This document shows positions 6,350 through 14,569 of a stretch of 22,151 nucleotides of DNA, piece by piece. The stretch is taken from positions 1 through 22,151 of the forward strand of contig JBLHVV010000047.1 in NCBI GenBank assembly GCA_047628755.1, written 5' to 3'. Position numbers and translations under genes: made by a program. The notes under the pieces were generated by a model, which saw only the letters and a program-made list of their open reading frames with translations, searched no databases and was not told the DNA's origin. Every line of letters begins with the position of its first letter. The first letter of the stretch is position 1. The DNA is from Bermanella sp047628755 (GTDB lineage Bacteria; Pseudomonadota; Gammaproteobacteria; Pseudomonadales; Oceanobacteraceae).

Positions 6350-8974
6350 TTAGCTTTCAACTAATTGCTTTGAGCTGAAAGCCAATTTTCCGTTTTCCGC
6401 TATATCAGCTAAAATATGGGCCCCTTCCGAGAATTTACCAGAAAGGATATCTTGCGCTAAGCTGTTTTCAATCAGCCTCTGAATACTTCGTTTAAGAGGT
6501 CGCGCGCCATATACTGGGTCGTAACCAAGATCAACAATTCTGTTTATGGCTGCATCGGTGAGTTCCAATGTCATTTCACGATCTTTTAAACGGGTTCGTA
6601 ACTGGTCTATTTGAATGTCAGCAATACCACGTATTTGATTTTTCATTAATGGATGAAAAACGACTACTTCGTCAATACGGTTAATAAATTCCGGTCTAAA
6701 ATGTCCACCCACAATTTCCATTACCGCGTCTTTCATTGCATCATATTCTAAATCAGTTTGTTCTTCTCCTCCACTATTTGACGCCATAGTTTGGATAACA
6801 TCGCTGCCCAGATTTGATGTCATAACCAGCACCGTATTTTTAAAGTCCACGGTGCGGCCCTGACCATCCGTTAGCTGCCCGTCATCTAGTACTTGCAATA
6901 ATATATTAAATACATCTGGGTGAGCCTTCTCAACTTCGTCTAATAAAATAACACTATAAGGTTTGCGACGGACATGCTCGGTTAAATAACCACCTTCTTC
7001 ATAGCCCACATAACCTGGAGGCGCACCAATTAATCTAGCCACACTGTGTTTTTCCATAAACTCGGACATATCTACACGAATCATTGCGTCGCTAGAGTCA
7101 AACATAAAATTCGCCAATGCTTTACACAGTTCAGTCTTGCCCACACCAGTAGGGCCTAAAAATAAAAAGCTACCATTAGGACGCTTAGGGTCAGACAACC
7201 CTGCGCGACTTCTTCTGACTGCATTTGACACTGCCACTATTGCATCTTCTTGACCAATCACATTTTTATGTAGTTCAGACTCCATGCGCAACAACTTATC
7301 ACGTTCACCTTCAAGCATTTTCGATACAGGTACCCCTGTCCATTTCGAAACAACCTCCGCTATTTCTTCATCTGTTACTTTATTACGTAGTAGTTTGAAT
7401 TCATTATTTCCCTTAGCCGCCTCTTCTGCTTTTTCAATTTTTTTTTCCAATTCAGGAATACGCCCATATTGAAGTTCAGACATTAATTGCAAGTCACCCG
7501 CTCTTCTTGCTTGCTCCATTTCAACTTTGGCCAACTCAAGCTGTTCCTTAGCTTTAGTACTGCCCTCAAGTATTAATTTTTCTTTTTTCCAAACATCATC
7601 AAGCTCCACATATTCGTGGCCAAGTTTATTTATTTCATGATTAATTTCTTTTAATCGTTTTTTACTGCTTGTATCGTTTTCTTTATTGAGTGCTTCACGT
7701 TCAATTTTTAATTGAATTAAACGACGTTCTAACCGATCCATATCCTCAGGCTTACTGTCAATTTCCATACGTATAATCGAGCCGGCCTCGTCAATTAAAT
7801 CTATGGCCTTATCAGGTAGTTTTCTGTCAGTAATATACCGATTAGAAAGTTTTGCCGCTGCTACAATTGCTACGTCTAAAATTTGCACGCCATGATGGAC
7901 TTCGTAGCGCTCTTTTAGTCCACGCAAAATTGCTATAGTGTCTTCTTCTGTTGGTTCATCTACCAAAACTCTTTGGAAACGTCGCTCTAAAGCAGCATCT
8001 TTTTCAATATATTCGCGGTATTCGTCAAGAGTGGTGGCACCTACACAATGAAGTTCCCCACGACTTAATGCAGGCTTTAGCATATTACCCGCATCCATCG
8101 CACCGTCACCCTTTCCAGCGCCAACCATGGTATGAATTTCGTCAATAAACAATATGATATTGCCTTCTTGCTTACTCACTTCTTTCAGTACATTTTTTAA
8201 TCGTTCTTCAAAGTCACCTCTGAATTTTGCACCGGCTAGTAGCGACCCCATATCCAAAGATAGAATTTGTTTATCTCGTAAACCCTCAGGAACTTCACCA
8301 TTAACAATACGCTGCGCTAAGCCCTCAATAATGGCCGTTTTACCAACACCTGGATGTCCAATAAGTACAGGGTTATTTTTTGTTCGACGTTGTAAAACTT
8401 GTATCGTTCTTCGAATTTCATCATCACGACCAATAACAGGATCTAATTTGCCTTCTGTAGCCAGTGCCGTTAAATCTACTGTGTACTTATTTAAAGCTTG
8501 GCGGTTATCTTCTGCATTTGGATCGTCAACACTTTCACCCTGCTGCACGATATCGATGGCACGCTCGACCTTTTCTTTATCAAGGCCTATATCTTTTAGA
8601 ACCCTACCTGCTCCACCGGTATCCTCAAGAGCTGAAAGTAATACAAGGTCACTTGAGATATATTGATCCCCACGCTTTTGAGCCAAGCGGTCGGTTAAGT
8701 TTAAGATTCGGCCAAGCTCTGGAGCTAAACTTAGGTTGCCATCGGGTGACGTTATCTTTGGCAAAGCGATAATTTTTTCATTAAGTTTTGCTTTTAGATC
8801 GTTGGTTTTTATACCTAATCCTTGAAGCAAAGGTCGAATACCACCTGGAGTTTGATCTAATAAAGCCAATAAAAGATGCAAAGTATCAATTTGGCTGTTG
8901 TCGCGGCCTAAAGCCATAGATTGCGCTTCAGACAAAGCCTGCTGCAAACTGCTGGTGAATTTTTCCATTCTCAT
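6350..8974 (-). CDS. clpB: ATP-dependent disaggregase ClpB (Hsp100)
   Basis: An 874-residue cytoplasmic hexameric AAA+ chaperone that, with DnaK/DnaJ/GrpE, pulls polypeptides out of aggregates. The order is complete: two N-terminal Clp repeats (residues about 5-150), AAA1 with Walker A GHPGVGKT (206-213) and Walker B ILFIDEIHT, and the coiled-coil M-domain (about 410-530, rich in Glu/Lys and ending before KWTGVPVSKML). AAA2 follows with GPTGVGKTEL and VILLDEVEKAHPDVFNILLQVLDDGQLTDG, then the ClpB D2-small domain (GYDPVYGARPLKR). Length is slightly above the usual 857. The ATG at 8974 is favoured by AGAGGA 8 nt upstream; a second ATG two codons in is less well spaced. It is preceded by a sigma-32-like promoter. 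No LGF-type ClpP-binding loop was identified, as expected for ClpB. Confidence 0.98.
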   Translation of the reverse strand: MRMEKFTSSLQQALSEAQSMALGRDNSQIDTLHLLLALLDQTPGGIRPLLQGLGIKTNDLKAKLNEKIIALPKITSPDGNLSLAPELGRILNLTDRLAQKRGDQYISSDLVLLSALEDTGGAGRVLKDIGLDKEKVERAIDIVQQGESVDDPNAEDNRQALNKYTVDLTALATEGKLDPVIGRDDEIRRTIQVLQRRTKNNPVLIGHPGVGKTAIIEGLAQRIVNGEVPEGLRDKQILSLDMGSLLAGAKFRGDFEERLKNVLKEVSKQEGNIILFIDEIHTMVGAGKGDGAMDAGNMLKPALSRGELHCVGATTLDEYREYIEKDAALERRFQRVLVDEPTEEDTIAILRGLKERYEVHHGVQILDVAIVAAAKLSNRYITDRKLPDKAIDLIDEAGSIIRMEIDSKPEDMDRLERRLIQLKIEREALNKENDTSSKKRLKEINHEINKLGHEYVELDDVWKKEKLILEGSTKAKEQLELAKVEMEQARRAGDLQLMSELQYGRIPELEKKIEKAEEAAKGNNEFKLLRNKVTDEEIAEVVSKWTGVPVSKMLEGERDKLLRMESELHKNVIGQEDAIVAVSNAVRRSRAGLSDPKRPNGSFLFLGPTGVGKTELCKALANFMFDSSDAMIRVDMSEFMEKHSVARLIGAPPGYVGYEEGGYLTEHVRRKPYSVILLDEVEKAHPDVFNILLQVLDDGQLTDGQGRTVDFKNTVLVMTSNLGSDVIQTMASNSGGEEQTDLEYDAMKDAVMEIVGGHFRPEFINRIDEVVVFHPLMKNQIRGIADIQIDQLRTRLKDREMTLELTDAAINRIVDLGYDPVYGARPLKRSIQRLIENSLAQDILSGKFSEGAHILADIAENGKLAFSSKQLVES

Positions 8975-9015
8975 GCCAATATTCCTCTAAGGTAGTACTA
9001 TTCTGTATGAGTTAT

Positions 9016-9043
9016 TTATGGTGACGCTGTTAATTAATTCAAC
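9016..9043 (-). promoter_or_regulatory. Sigma-32 (heat-shock) promoter of clpB
   Basis: Read leftward, GTTGAA (9043-9038) resembles the sigma-32 -35 element CTTGAA. After exactly 14 nt comes CACCATAA (9023-9016), close to the -10 consensus CCCCATNT. Spacing of 13-15 is what RpoH promoters require. It lies about 42 nt upstream of the clpB start, with the AGAGGA ribosome site between. ClpB is a classical RpoH regulon member, so context agrees. Confidence 0.75.
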
Positions 9044-9088
9044 CTGATGTAGATCAATACTTGCTACAATAATGACTTCTACCAATAG

Positions 9089-10057
9089 TTGGGCCGTTTA
9101 TCAGTGAAGCATCCGTTAAAACCTCCCTACTTAAGCAGTTCGGCCTCTTCGCCTGACGAAAAGGCTACAATTACAACTAAAAATACAATCCCACTACCAC
9201 CCAATAAGTTATTGCAAGGTGCACTACTTATTCTTTTGGGTGAAGCTTTATTAGCGCTAATGGGTGCAATAATTAAACACCTTAGTGCCGACCTAAGTAC
9301 TGAGGTCATCGTTTTTTACCGCAACTTATTCGGGCTTTTATTGCTACTGCCCATTTTGTTAACTGCGGGTATAACCTCATTAAAGACACAAAAAATTCAC
9401 CTACATTTTATTCGAGCAGCAGTAGGCTTATCGGCTATGTATGGGTTTTTCTATGTACTGGCCAACTTACCATTAGCTGAAGCGTTTTTAGTTAAATTAA
9501 CTACGCCCTTTTTTATGCCCATAATTGCTGGCGTATGGTTAGGAGAATCAATTCGTAGAAAAAATATTGCTGCAATTGCCCTAGGTTTTATTGGTGTGAT
9601 ATTTATTTTAAAACCTGGTTCTGATGCATTCACTCATATTGCATTAATTGGTGTTGCCGCAGCCTTTCTAGCGGGTACTGCCAAGGTTTGTATTCGGTTA
9701 ATGGGCTCTACTGAGTCTAGCGTAACTATCGTATTTTACTTTGGATTAATCAGTACTTTTCTTGCCTCTGTTCCGCTTATTTGGAGCTGGCAATTACCCT
9801 ATAGTCACAACTGGCCATGGATTGTTTTAATGGGTCTGGCAGGTACGCTTGGTCAACTTGCCTTAACACGAGCATATCGTATTGCAAACCCAGGTCAAAT
9901 TGGACCATATGTATATAGTTCGGTTGTTTATGGCGCCGCCTTAGGCTGGTTTATATGGGGTGAAACGTTACTTATAAGCACTGTAATAGGAAGTGGGATA
10001 ATCATAGCTGCTGGCATCCTTAATCTCCCATCATTTAAAAAAGTGAATCGATGCTAG
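9089..10057 (+). CDS. DMT-superfamily permease (EamA, two repeats)
   Basis: An integral membrane protein of up to 322 residues with about ten hydrophobic helices, arranged as two EamA halves: first half about 40-170 (LLQGALLILLGEALLALMGAIIKHL ... FYRNLFGLLLLLP ... LVKLTTPFFMPIIAGVWLGE), second half about 180-315 (LAGTAKVCIRLM ... LTRAYRIANPGQIGPYVYSSVVYGAALGWFIWGE). This family exports or takes up small metabolites, amino acids or nucleotides; the substrate is unknown. An in-frame TAG directly precedes the TTG at 9089, so only TTG 9089 or GTG 9104 can start it, and neither has a good ribosome site. It is divergent from clpB, sharing the roughly 115-nt intergenic region. Confidence 0.88.
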   Translation: MGRLSVKHPLKPPYLSSSASSPDEKATITTKNTIPLPPNKLLQGALLILLGEALLALMGAIIKHLSADLSTEVIVFYRNLFGLLLLLPILLTAGITSLKTQKIHLHFIRAAVGLSAMYGFFYVLANLPLAEAFLVKLTTPFFMPIIAGVWLGESIRRKNIAAIALGFIGVIFILKPGSDAFTHIALIGVAAAFLAGTAKVCIRLMGSTESSVTIVFYFGLISTFLASVPLIWSWQLPYSHNWPWIVLMGLAGTLGQLALTRAYRIANPGQIGPYVYSSVVYGAALGWFIWGETLLISTVIGSGIIIAAGILNLPSFKKVNRC

Positions 10058-10158
10058 GAACTATAAAGAAGTCAGATCAATAGATACTGGATTTATTAAC
10101 TTTAACAGCAACTACCACTGTGCTAGTTTTAGTATAGTTCTCAACTGAGCGCAGTTAC

Positions 10159-10926
10159 ATGCGAGCCATAATCTTTACATTATTCTTATGTCTAATCACA
10201 ACTAAAATAGTGGCCAACCCGGTAATAAAGGTAGGTGGGTATTTATTCCCTCCTTTTGTTGAAATCAACAACGGCGAAATATCAGGGCTAACACTTGAGT
10301 TAATTAAGCTATTAAATAGTCAACAATCAAACTACAATTTTGAATTTGTTATAACAAGCCCTAAAAGACGATACATTGATTTTGAAAAATCTAAAATAGA
10401 TGCCTTATTTTTTGAAAGCAAAAAATGGGGCTGGGTAAATCATCCTATCGATGCCAGCGTATCATTTTTATCCGGTGGTGAAGTCTATATAACAAAGAAT
10501 GGTGTAGATAAAAGTCAAGATTATTTTGAAAACTTACAGTCTAAATCAATGGCTGGCATACTGGGTTATCACTATTGGTTTGCTGGTTTTAATGCTGATG
10601 AAGAATTTCTAAAAAAACATTATAAAATTGAATTATTCAACAATCCAAGTACTATCTTAAACCAAGTTCTTTCTGAGCGTATTCAAATAGGAATAGTGAC
10701 TCAATCTTACTTAGCTAGAGAGTTGGTCAATAAACCACAATACACAGAGAAACTACTGGTTTCGGATAAACTTGACCAAGTTTATTCGCATACTTTACTA
10801 ATTCGTAAATCTAGTCCAGTTACAGTCAAAACAATGAATTCAATCATTAATAAAATACAGATGAATGGCACATTAGATACCCTATTTTTAAGATATGGAC
10901 TAATTTCTAATAGTTTCGCTTTATAA
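10159..10926 (+). CDS. Periplasmic family-3 solute-binding protein (orphan)
   Basis: A 255-residue exported protein. The signal peptide is about residues 1-19 (MRAIIFTLFLCLITTKIVAN, cleavage near VAN-P). The mature part begins VIKVGGYLFPPFVEINNGEISGLTLELIKLLN, the characteristic opening of amino-acid-type SBP_bac_3 domains, and continues to the C-terminal NSIINKIQMNGTLDTLFLRYGL, also typical of the family. No ABC permease or ATPase gene is nearby, so it is either a solitary sensor-type binding protein or serves a transporter encoded elsewhere. Ligand not deducible. A 101-nt gap from the permease gene argues for its own promoter. Confidence 0.85.
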   Translation: MRAIIFTLFLCLITTKIVANPVIKVGGYLFPPFVEINNGEISGLTLELIKLLNSQQSNYNFEFVITSPKRRYIDFEKSKIDALFFESKKWGWVNHPIDASVSFLSGGEVYITKNGVDKSQDYFENLQSKSMAGILGYHYWFAGFNADEEFLKKHYKIELFNNPSTILNQVLSERIQIGIVTQSYLARELVNKPQYTEKLLVSDKLDQVYSHTLLIRKSSPVTVKTMNSIINKIQMNGTLDTLFLRYGLISNSFAL

Positions 10927-11010
10927 AAGTGTCAATGTTAAACCAAGATACTTTCATGTAAATTAGTCAGACTAGGGCTAGCCCAGTAGTCATTAATAAG
11001 AAGAGACAAA

Positions 11011-11469
11011 ATGAGTGATAATAAAAGCACCTTTCAACGAGATTACCCCCTGATATTAAAACAAAATGTTATCTGGGGTGATATGGATGCTTTTCAGCAT
11101 GTAAATAACACGGTTTACTTCAGATATTTTGAAGATGCTAGAATGGCCTACTTTGAAAAAACCGGAGTAATGGAATATATGGATAAAACCAATTTAGGGC
11201 CAATTTTAGCTGAAACTGATTGCCAGTTTAAAGCCCCTATTTCATTTCCAGACAACCTTATATTAGGCGCAAGACTACTAGAAATACCAAACATTGGTGA
11301 TAAGCGCTTTACTATGGAATATGCCGTTTACAGCGAGCGACATGGTATAGTAGCCGCCAAAGGTAAGGGGTTAATTGTTTATTATAATTACGATAAGAAG
11401 ATCAGCTGTGAAGTACCTGAATCGCTTATACAGGCTTTTAAACAGCTACAGAACAAAGATAAACATTAA
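11011..11469 (+). CDS. Hotdog-fold acyl-CoA thioesterase (4HBT family)
   Basis: A 152-residue soluble protein of the 4-hydroxybenzoyl-CoA thioesterase type. The active-site helix and loop are clear: WGDMDAFQHVNNTVYFRYFEDARMAYFEKTGV, with the catalytic-type Asp in GDMD and the conserved HVNN. LAETDCQFKAPISFPDNL forms the next conserved strand pair. The family hydrolyses acyl-CoA thioesters and acts as a tetramer; the chain-length preference cannot be told. AAGAAGAG just upstream of the ATG is a reasonable ribosome site. It lies between two binding-protein genes but is separated by 84 and 71 nt, so a shared function is not supported. Confidence 0.92.
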   Translation: MSDNKSTFQRDYPLILKQNVIWGDMDAFQHVNNTVYFRYFEDARMAYFEKTGVMEYMDKTNLGPILAETDCQFKAPISFPDNLILGARLLEIPNIGDKRFTMEYAVYSERHGIVAAKGKGLIVYYNYDKKISCEVPESLIQAFKQLQNKDKH

Positions 11470-11540
11470 TAAATTATAGTAGCGTAACGTTAGCTCTCTT
11501 AATAAGAAAGAGGTGATCTTGTATAAATCACAAAACTATA

Positions 11541-12332
11541 ATGATAATTAAATGGCTAACTATGCGATCTATTTTTATCTTACTTGTTTGGTCTGTGTTA
11601 ATACTATCTAGACCTGCAACCGCAGAAACCCTAACGATTGTTTCTGATTATTGGTTTCCTATGAATGGAGAACCAGACTCAGATATGCCTGGTTATATGA
11701 TAGAGCTTTCTAAAGCCATATTCGAGCCTCACAATATTAAAATCATATATAAAATATTACCTTGGGAACGAGCTGTGAAGCAAACCCGTGTAGGAACCTA
11801 TAACTGTGTTGTAGGAGCTTACAAATCAGATACACCAGACTTTATTTTTCCTAAATCACACTGGGGTTATGACTCTCCAAAGTTTTACACTGAAGTTATG
11901 GACAGCTGGGATTACGATGGAACCTTGGCATCTTTAAACAATCGAAAAATAGGCGTGATACAAGGTTATAATTATGAAGATAGCTTTGACAACTATGCGA
12001 AAGCCAATTCTGGCATTCATATTCAATTTTCTCGTGGTGAGTCAGCCTTAGAAACTAACATTAAAAAATTACTAGCTGGAAGAATAGACACATTATTAGA
12101 TAGCAGCAGTGTTGTAAACGCAAAGCTTAATGAGATGAATAAAGGTAATACACTTAGAGAAGCTGGTAATATTATTGAACCTGTAAAAATGTATATAGCC
12201 TGCAGCCCCAAACTCTTAACTAGTAAGCGCTATGCAGATATTATTGACAATGAAACACAACGTTTAACTAAAAACGGTGAACTACAAAAGATACTTCGTA
12301 AATACGGCTTAAGAATGTGGAAAGCTAATTAG
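11541..12332 (+). CDS. Periplasmic family-3 solute-binding protein (orphan), second copy
   Basis: A 263-residue exported protein of the SBP_bac_3 type, like the one at 10159 but clearly divergent. The signal peptide runs through RSIFILLVWSVLILSRPATA-E. The mature portion starts TLTIVSDYWFPMNGEPDSDMPGYMIELSKAIFEP and includes WERAVKQTRVGTYNCVVGAYKSD, resembling the substrate-contacting region of solitary polar-amino-acid-binding proteins of marine Alteromonadales. Two cysteines in the mature part (YNCV and IACSP) could form a disulfide. The ATG at 11562 (MRSIF) is an equally plausible start that gives a shorter n-region. No transporter partners adjoin. Confidence 0.85.
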   Translation: MIIKWLTMRSIFILLVWSVLILSRPATAETLTIVSDYWFPMNGEPDSDMPGYMIELSKAIFEPHNIKIIYKILPWERAVKQTRVGTYNCVVGAYKSDTPDFIFPKSHWGYDSPKFYTEVMDSWDYDGTLASLNNRKIGVIQGYNYEDSFDNYAKANSGIHIQFSRGESALETNIKKLLAGRIDTLLDSSSVVNAKLNEMNKGNTLREAGNIIEPVKMYIACSPKLLTSKRYADIIDNETQRLTKNGELQKILRKYGLRMWKAN

Positions 12333-12370
12333 CAGGTTCTAACTTTGTAAGAATAAGCGACATGATCATA

Positions 12371-12412
12371 GATATAATATAGAAGTCCCCATAGGCTCTT
12401 TTATATTATATC
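12371..12412. repeat. AT-rich hairpin between convergent genes
   Basis: GATATAATATAGAAG (12371-12385) pairs with CTTTTATATTATATC (12398-12412), 15 positions with a single G-U-type mismatch, around a 12-nt loop. It sits between the stops of the binding protein (plus) and the carboxylesterase (minus). A six-A run follows on the plus strand; there is no T-run, so it is not a canonical terminator, although it may protect or end both transcripts. Confidence 0.5.
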
Positions 12413-12419
12413 AAAAAAT

Positions 12420-14261
12420 CTATTTATAAATTAAAGGAAATAATGAACAGCCCCCAGATAACTTACTGCTGTATTCACTCTCTGGCCAGTGGTCGTCCTT
12501 AGCTTGTGCAAGCTTAGCAAACACCCAACATTTGTCTTTACTTTCAGGAAGCCGCATATCTGACAGCACCCCTTTCTCTATTGATTTCAGGCTAACAAAC
12601 TTATTAGACATGCGAATACCGCCATCAGACTCACTGTCTAGAATTAGATATTTATCTGCGTTTTTATCTGAGCTATCCCAAGCATCCCATTTAACACCCT
12701 TCCTATCTAAACCCCTATGTGGACGGCCATTATGTGCAAATCCAGCCCAATAATTTCGCATCCGTTTGGACAAATTCTCTCTACTCTCTTTATTATCTTT
12801 ATTATACATTTGCTGAAACATTTTACTTTTATCGGTAAAGCCGAACACAAATGGGATTTCCATCCCATGACCTGCACCAATAAGACGATCTATTTCAACA
12901 CCAAATGGTCTAGCCTGTTCGTCCCAATCAAATCTATATGCCCAAATTTTACCTGGCATAGATTCACTTAACGCAGTCGCATATTTATCTACCCCATTAA
13001 ATTTCCACATTTTTGAAGGGTACTCAGCAAATGCATCATATTTAACTTGGTCTTTAACTATAAAATATGCGCCGAAATAAATATCTACTAATTTTGGATC
13101 TTTAAATTGATAAAGCTTATTTTCATCCCTATTTGTCCCTGCAATAAGAGAAATATTATTGTGTGTATTTGCATCTGCAAACAATTCCGCAGGATCTCCT
13201 TTGGGAATTACAATCCCATCAGAAATCAAGTCTGGATTGCGCAGACCAATGGGTTTATCGCCATATCTATACGCACTGAAAATTTGATCAGGACTTAGAG
13301 ATTTTAGAAATACGGACCTTTCTTCATGGGGAGTGGCGACCAAAGAAAGTTTCACGTCTTCAATATTTTTCTTTGGTTGTTTGGCTGCGTGAATATAAAG
13401 CTCTACCTGCTGGGCTGAAAACTCTTTTCCGCCATCCTTTACAAAATTAGATGCGGCTGCAGAAGAGGTTAAAGTCAAGCCTCCACTTTGAGTAATTGCT
13501 TTATGAAATAACCCTTTAGCCTGTGGACTCAGCATTAAACTGTAGGTATTAAATGCACCAGCTGACTCACCAAACACAGTAACATTGTCTATATTGCCGC
13601 CAAAACTGGCAATATTCTCTTGAACCCACTTAAGCGACTCAATTACATCTAATATTCCATAATTACCGCTATTATCTAGATCAGAACCGGTTTTATTCAA
13701 TGATGGGTTTAAAAACCAGCCAAATGGCCCTAAGCGGTAATTGATACTCACTACAATCACATTTTGCTCAGCGGCTAGACGGGAACCATCATACATTGAA
13801 CCAGTCCCCACTTTATTGCTGCCGCCATGGACCCAAAGCATTACGGGTAACTTTTTATTTTTATCGGCAATGTCTTCTTTAGTTAACTTTGGCGCATAGA
13901 TGGATAAGTACAAGCAGTCTTCACTGCCGCCTATAGTACCAAACTCTCCTGTTATCCCCCCAAGACCTCCTGCAAGCTGAGTACAAGCTGAGCCATGTTG
14001 GGTTGCCTTAAATGGCTTGGTCGTAAATGCATCAGCTTTTCTTGGAGCCTTCCAACGCAAATCGTTTACAGGTGCCTTAGCAAAAGGAATCCCTATCCAA
14101 GAGTGATTGTTGTATTTCCCGTTAAAACCTACAATTGAGCCTTGAAAGATTATCCGTTCAGAGTCAGCGGATGGATTGTTAGTTAGATTATCGGTAGAGC
14201 AAGCAGCAAGAAAAAGCATAATAGCGCTCGTATAAATACGATTAAGTGTCGTCAGGGCCAT
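12420..14261 (-). CDS. Lipoprotein type-B carboxylesterase
   Basis: A 613-residue alpha/beta-hydrolase. The N-terminus is a lipoprotein signal with lipobox LAAC (Cys21), so the enzyme is probably membrane-anchored and facing the periplasm or cell surface. Family signatures are all present: oxyanion-hole HGG at 145-147, SEDCLYLSIYAP (113-124), NYRLGPFGW (174-182) and the nucleophile elbow GESAG with Ser233. The acid is likely Glu380 in AGTNRDEN, and His465 in GAGHGMEIP completes the triad. It hydrolyses carboxylic esters; the natural substrate is unknown. Convergent with the upstream binding protein and separated from the amt unit by a terminator, it is probably monocistronic. Confidence 0.93.
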   Translation of the reverse strand: MALTTLNRIYTSAIMLFLAACSTDNLTNNPSADSERIIFQGSIVGFNGKYNNHSWIGIPFAKAPVNDLRWKAPRKADAFTTKPFKATQHGSACTQLAGGLGGITGEFGTIGGSEDCLYLSIYAPKLTKEDIADKNKKLPVMLWVHGGSNKVGTGSMYDGSRLAAEQNVIVVSINYRLGPFGWFLNPSLNKTGSDLDNSGNYGILDVIESLKWVQENIASFGGNIDNVTVFGESAGAFNTYSLMLSPQAKGLFHKAITQSGGLTLTSSAAASNFVKDGGKEFSAQQVELYIHAAKQPKKNIEDVKLSLVATPHEERSVFLKSLSPDQIFSAYRYGDKPIGLRNPDLISDGIVIPKGDPAELFADANTHNNISLIAGTNRDENKLYQFKDPKLVDIYFGAYFIVKDQVKYDAFAEYPSKMWKFNGVDKYATALSESMPGKIWAYRFDWDEQARPFGVEIDRLIGAGHGMEIPFVFGFTDKSKMFQQMYNKDNKESRENLSKRMRNYWAGFAHNGRPHRGLDRKGVKWDAWDSSDKNADKYLILDSESDGGIRMSNKFVSLKSIEKGVLSDMRLPESKDKCWVFAKLAQAKDDHWPESEYSSKLSGGCSLFPLIYK

Positions 14262-14354
14262 TTATATATCCGTTAGAATGTGATTATTATTAGAATTTAG
14301 ACAGCCATAAAACAACAAGGACTTCTCTTCAGCTTAACGGAAGCAGCAGGCAAA

Positions 14355-14384
14355 AAAAAGAGCCAATAAATATTGGCTCTTTTT
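14355..14384. terminator. Bidirectional rho-independent terminator after the eut-amt unit
   Basis: AAAAAGAGCCAATA (14355-14368) and TATTGGCTCTTTTT (14371-14384) form a perfect 14-bp stem (about 13 bp with a tetraloop). Flanking A-run (14352-14359) and T-run give U-tracts on both strands. It lies 16 nt past the stop of the 55-codon gene and isolates that unit from the carboxylesterase gene downstream on the same strand. Confidence 0.92.
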
Positions 14385-14400
14385 AAATCTACGTTATGAG

Positions 14401-14568
14401 CTATTTTTTGATTTTCTTAAACGCCTCATTTTCATGCTGAATTATCGTGGCTATTAAGCCAATTACAATACCTGCACTGCCAAGTGCAAAAAACACTAAT
14501 GCTGCTGGGTTATCAGCAAAGGTAAAGTAGGCCGTTGCATTTTCCCATGTGGTAATAGATGTGCCCAT
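14401..14568 (-). CDS. 55-residue single-span membrane protein linked to Amt
   Basis: A short gene of 55 codons ending in TAG. The product starts MGTSITTWENATAYFTFADN, continues with a hydrophobic helix (PAALVFFALGSAGIVIGLIATII, residues about 21-43) and ends in a charged tail QHENEAFKKIKK that suggests a cytoplasmic C-terminus by the positive-inside rule. Its ATG lies 1 nt after the amt TAA and is preceded by GGGAG about 8 nt upstream, inside the end of amt. Tight spacing and the terminator right after it argue for a genuine, coupled gene. I do not recognise a named family; an Amt-associated accessory or regulatory micropeptide is inference from position alone. Confidence 0.8.
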   Translation of the reverse strand: MGTSITTWENATAYFTFADNPAALVFFALGSAGIVIGLIATIIQHENEAFKKIKK

Positions 14569-14569
14569 T

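Noticed and set aside
8154..8666. 170-codon open frame on the plus strand inside clpB
   Set aside because: Antisense to a fully conserved ClpB region, with serine/arginine-rich composition typical of a shadow frame.
10058..10140. GAACTATA ... TATAGTTC inverted repeat before the first binding-protein gene
   Set aside because: Arms of 8 nt are 67 nt apart, so chance pairing is likely in AT-rich DNA.
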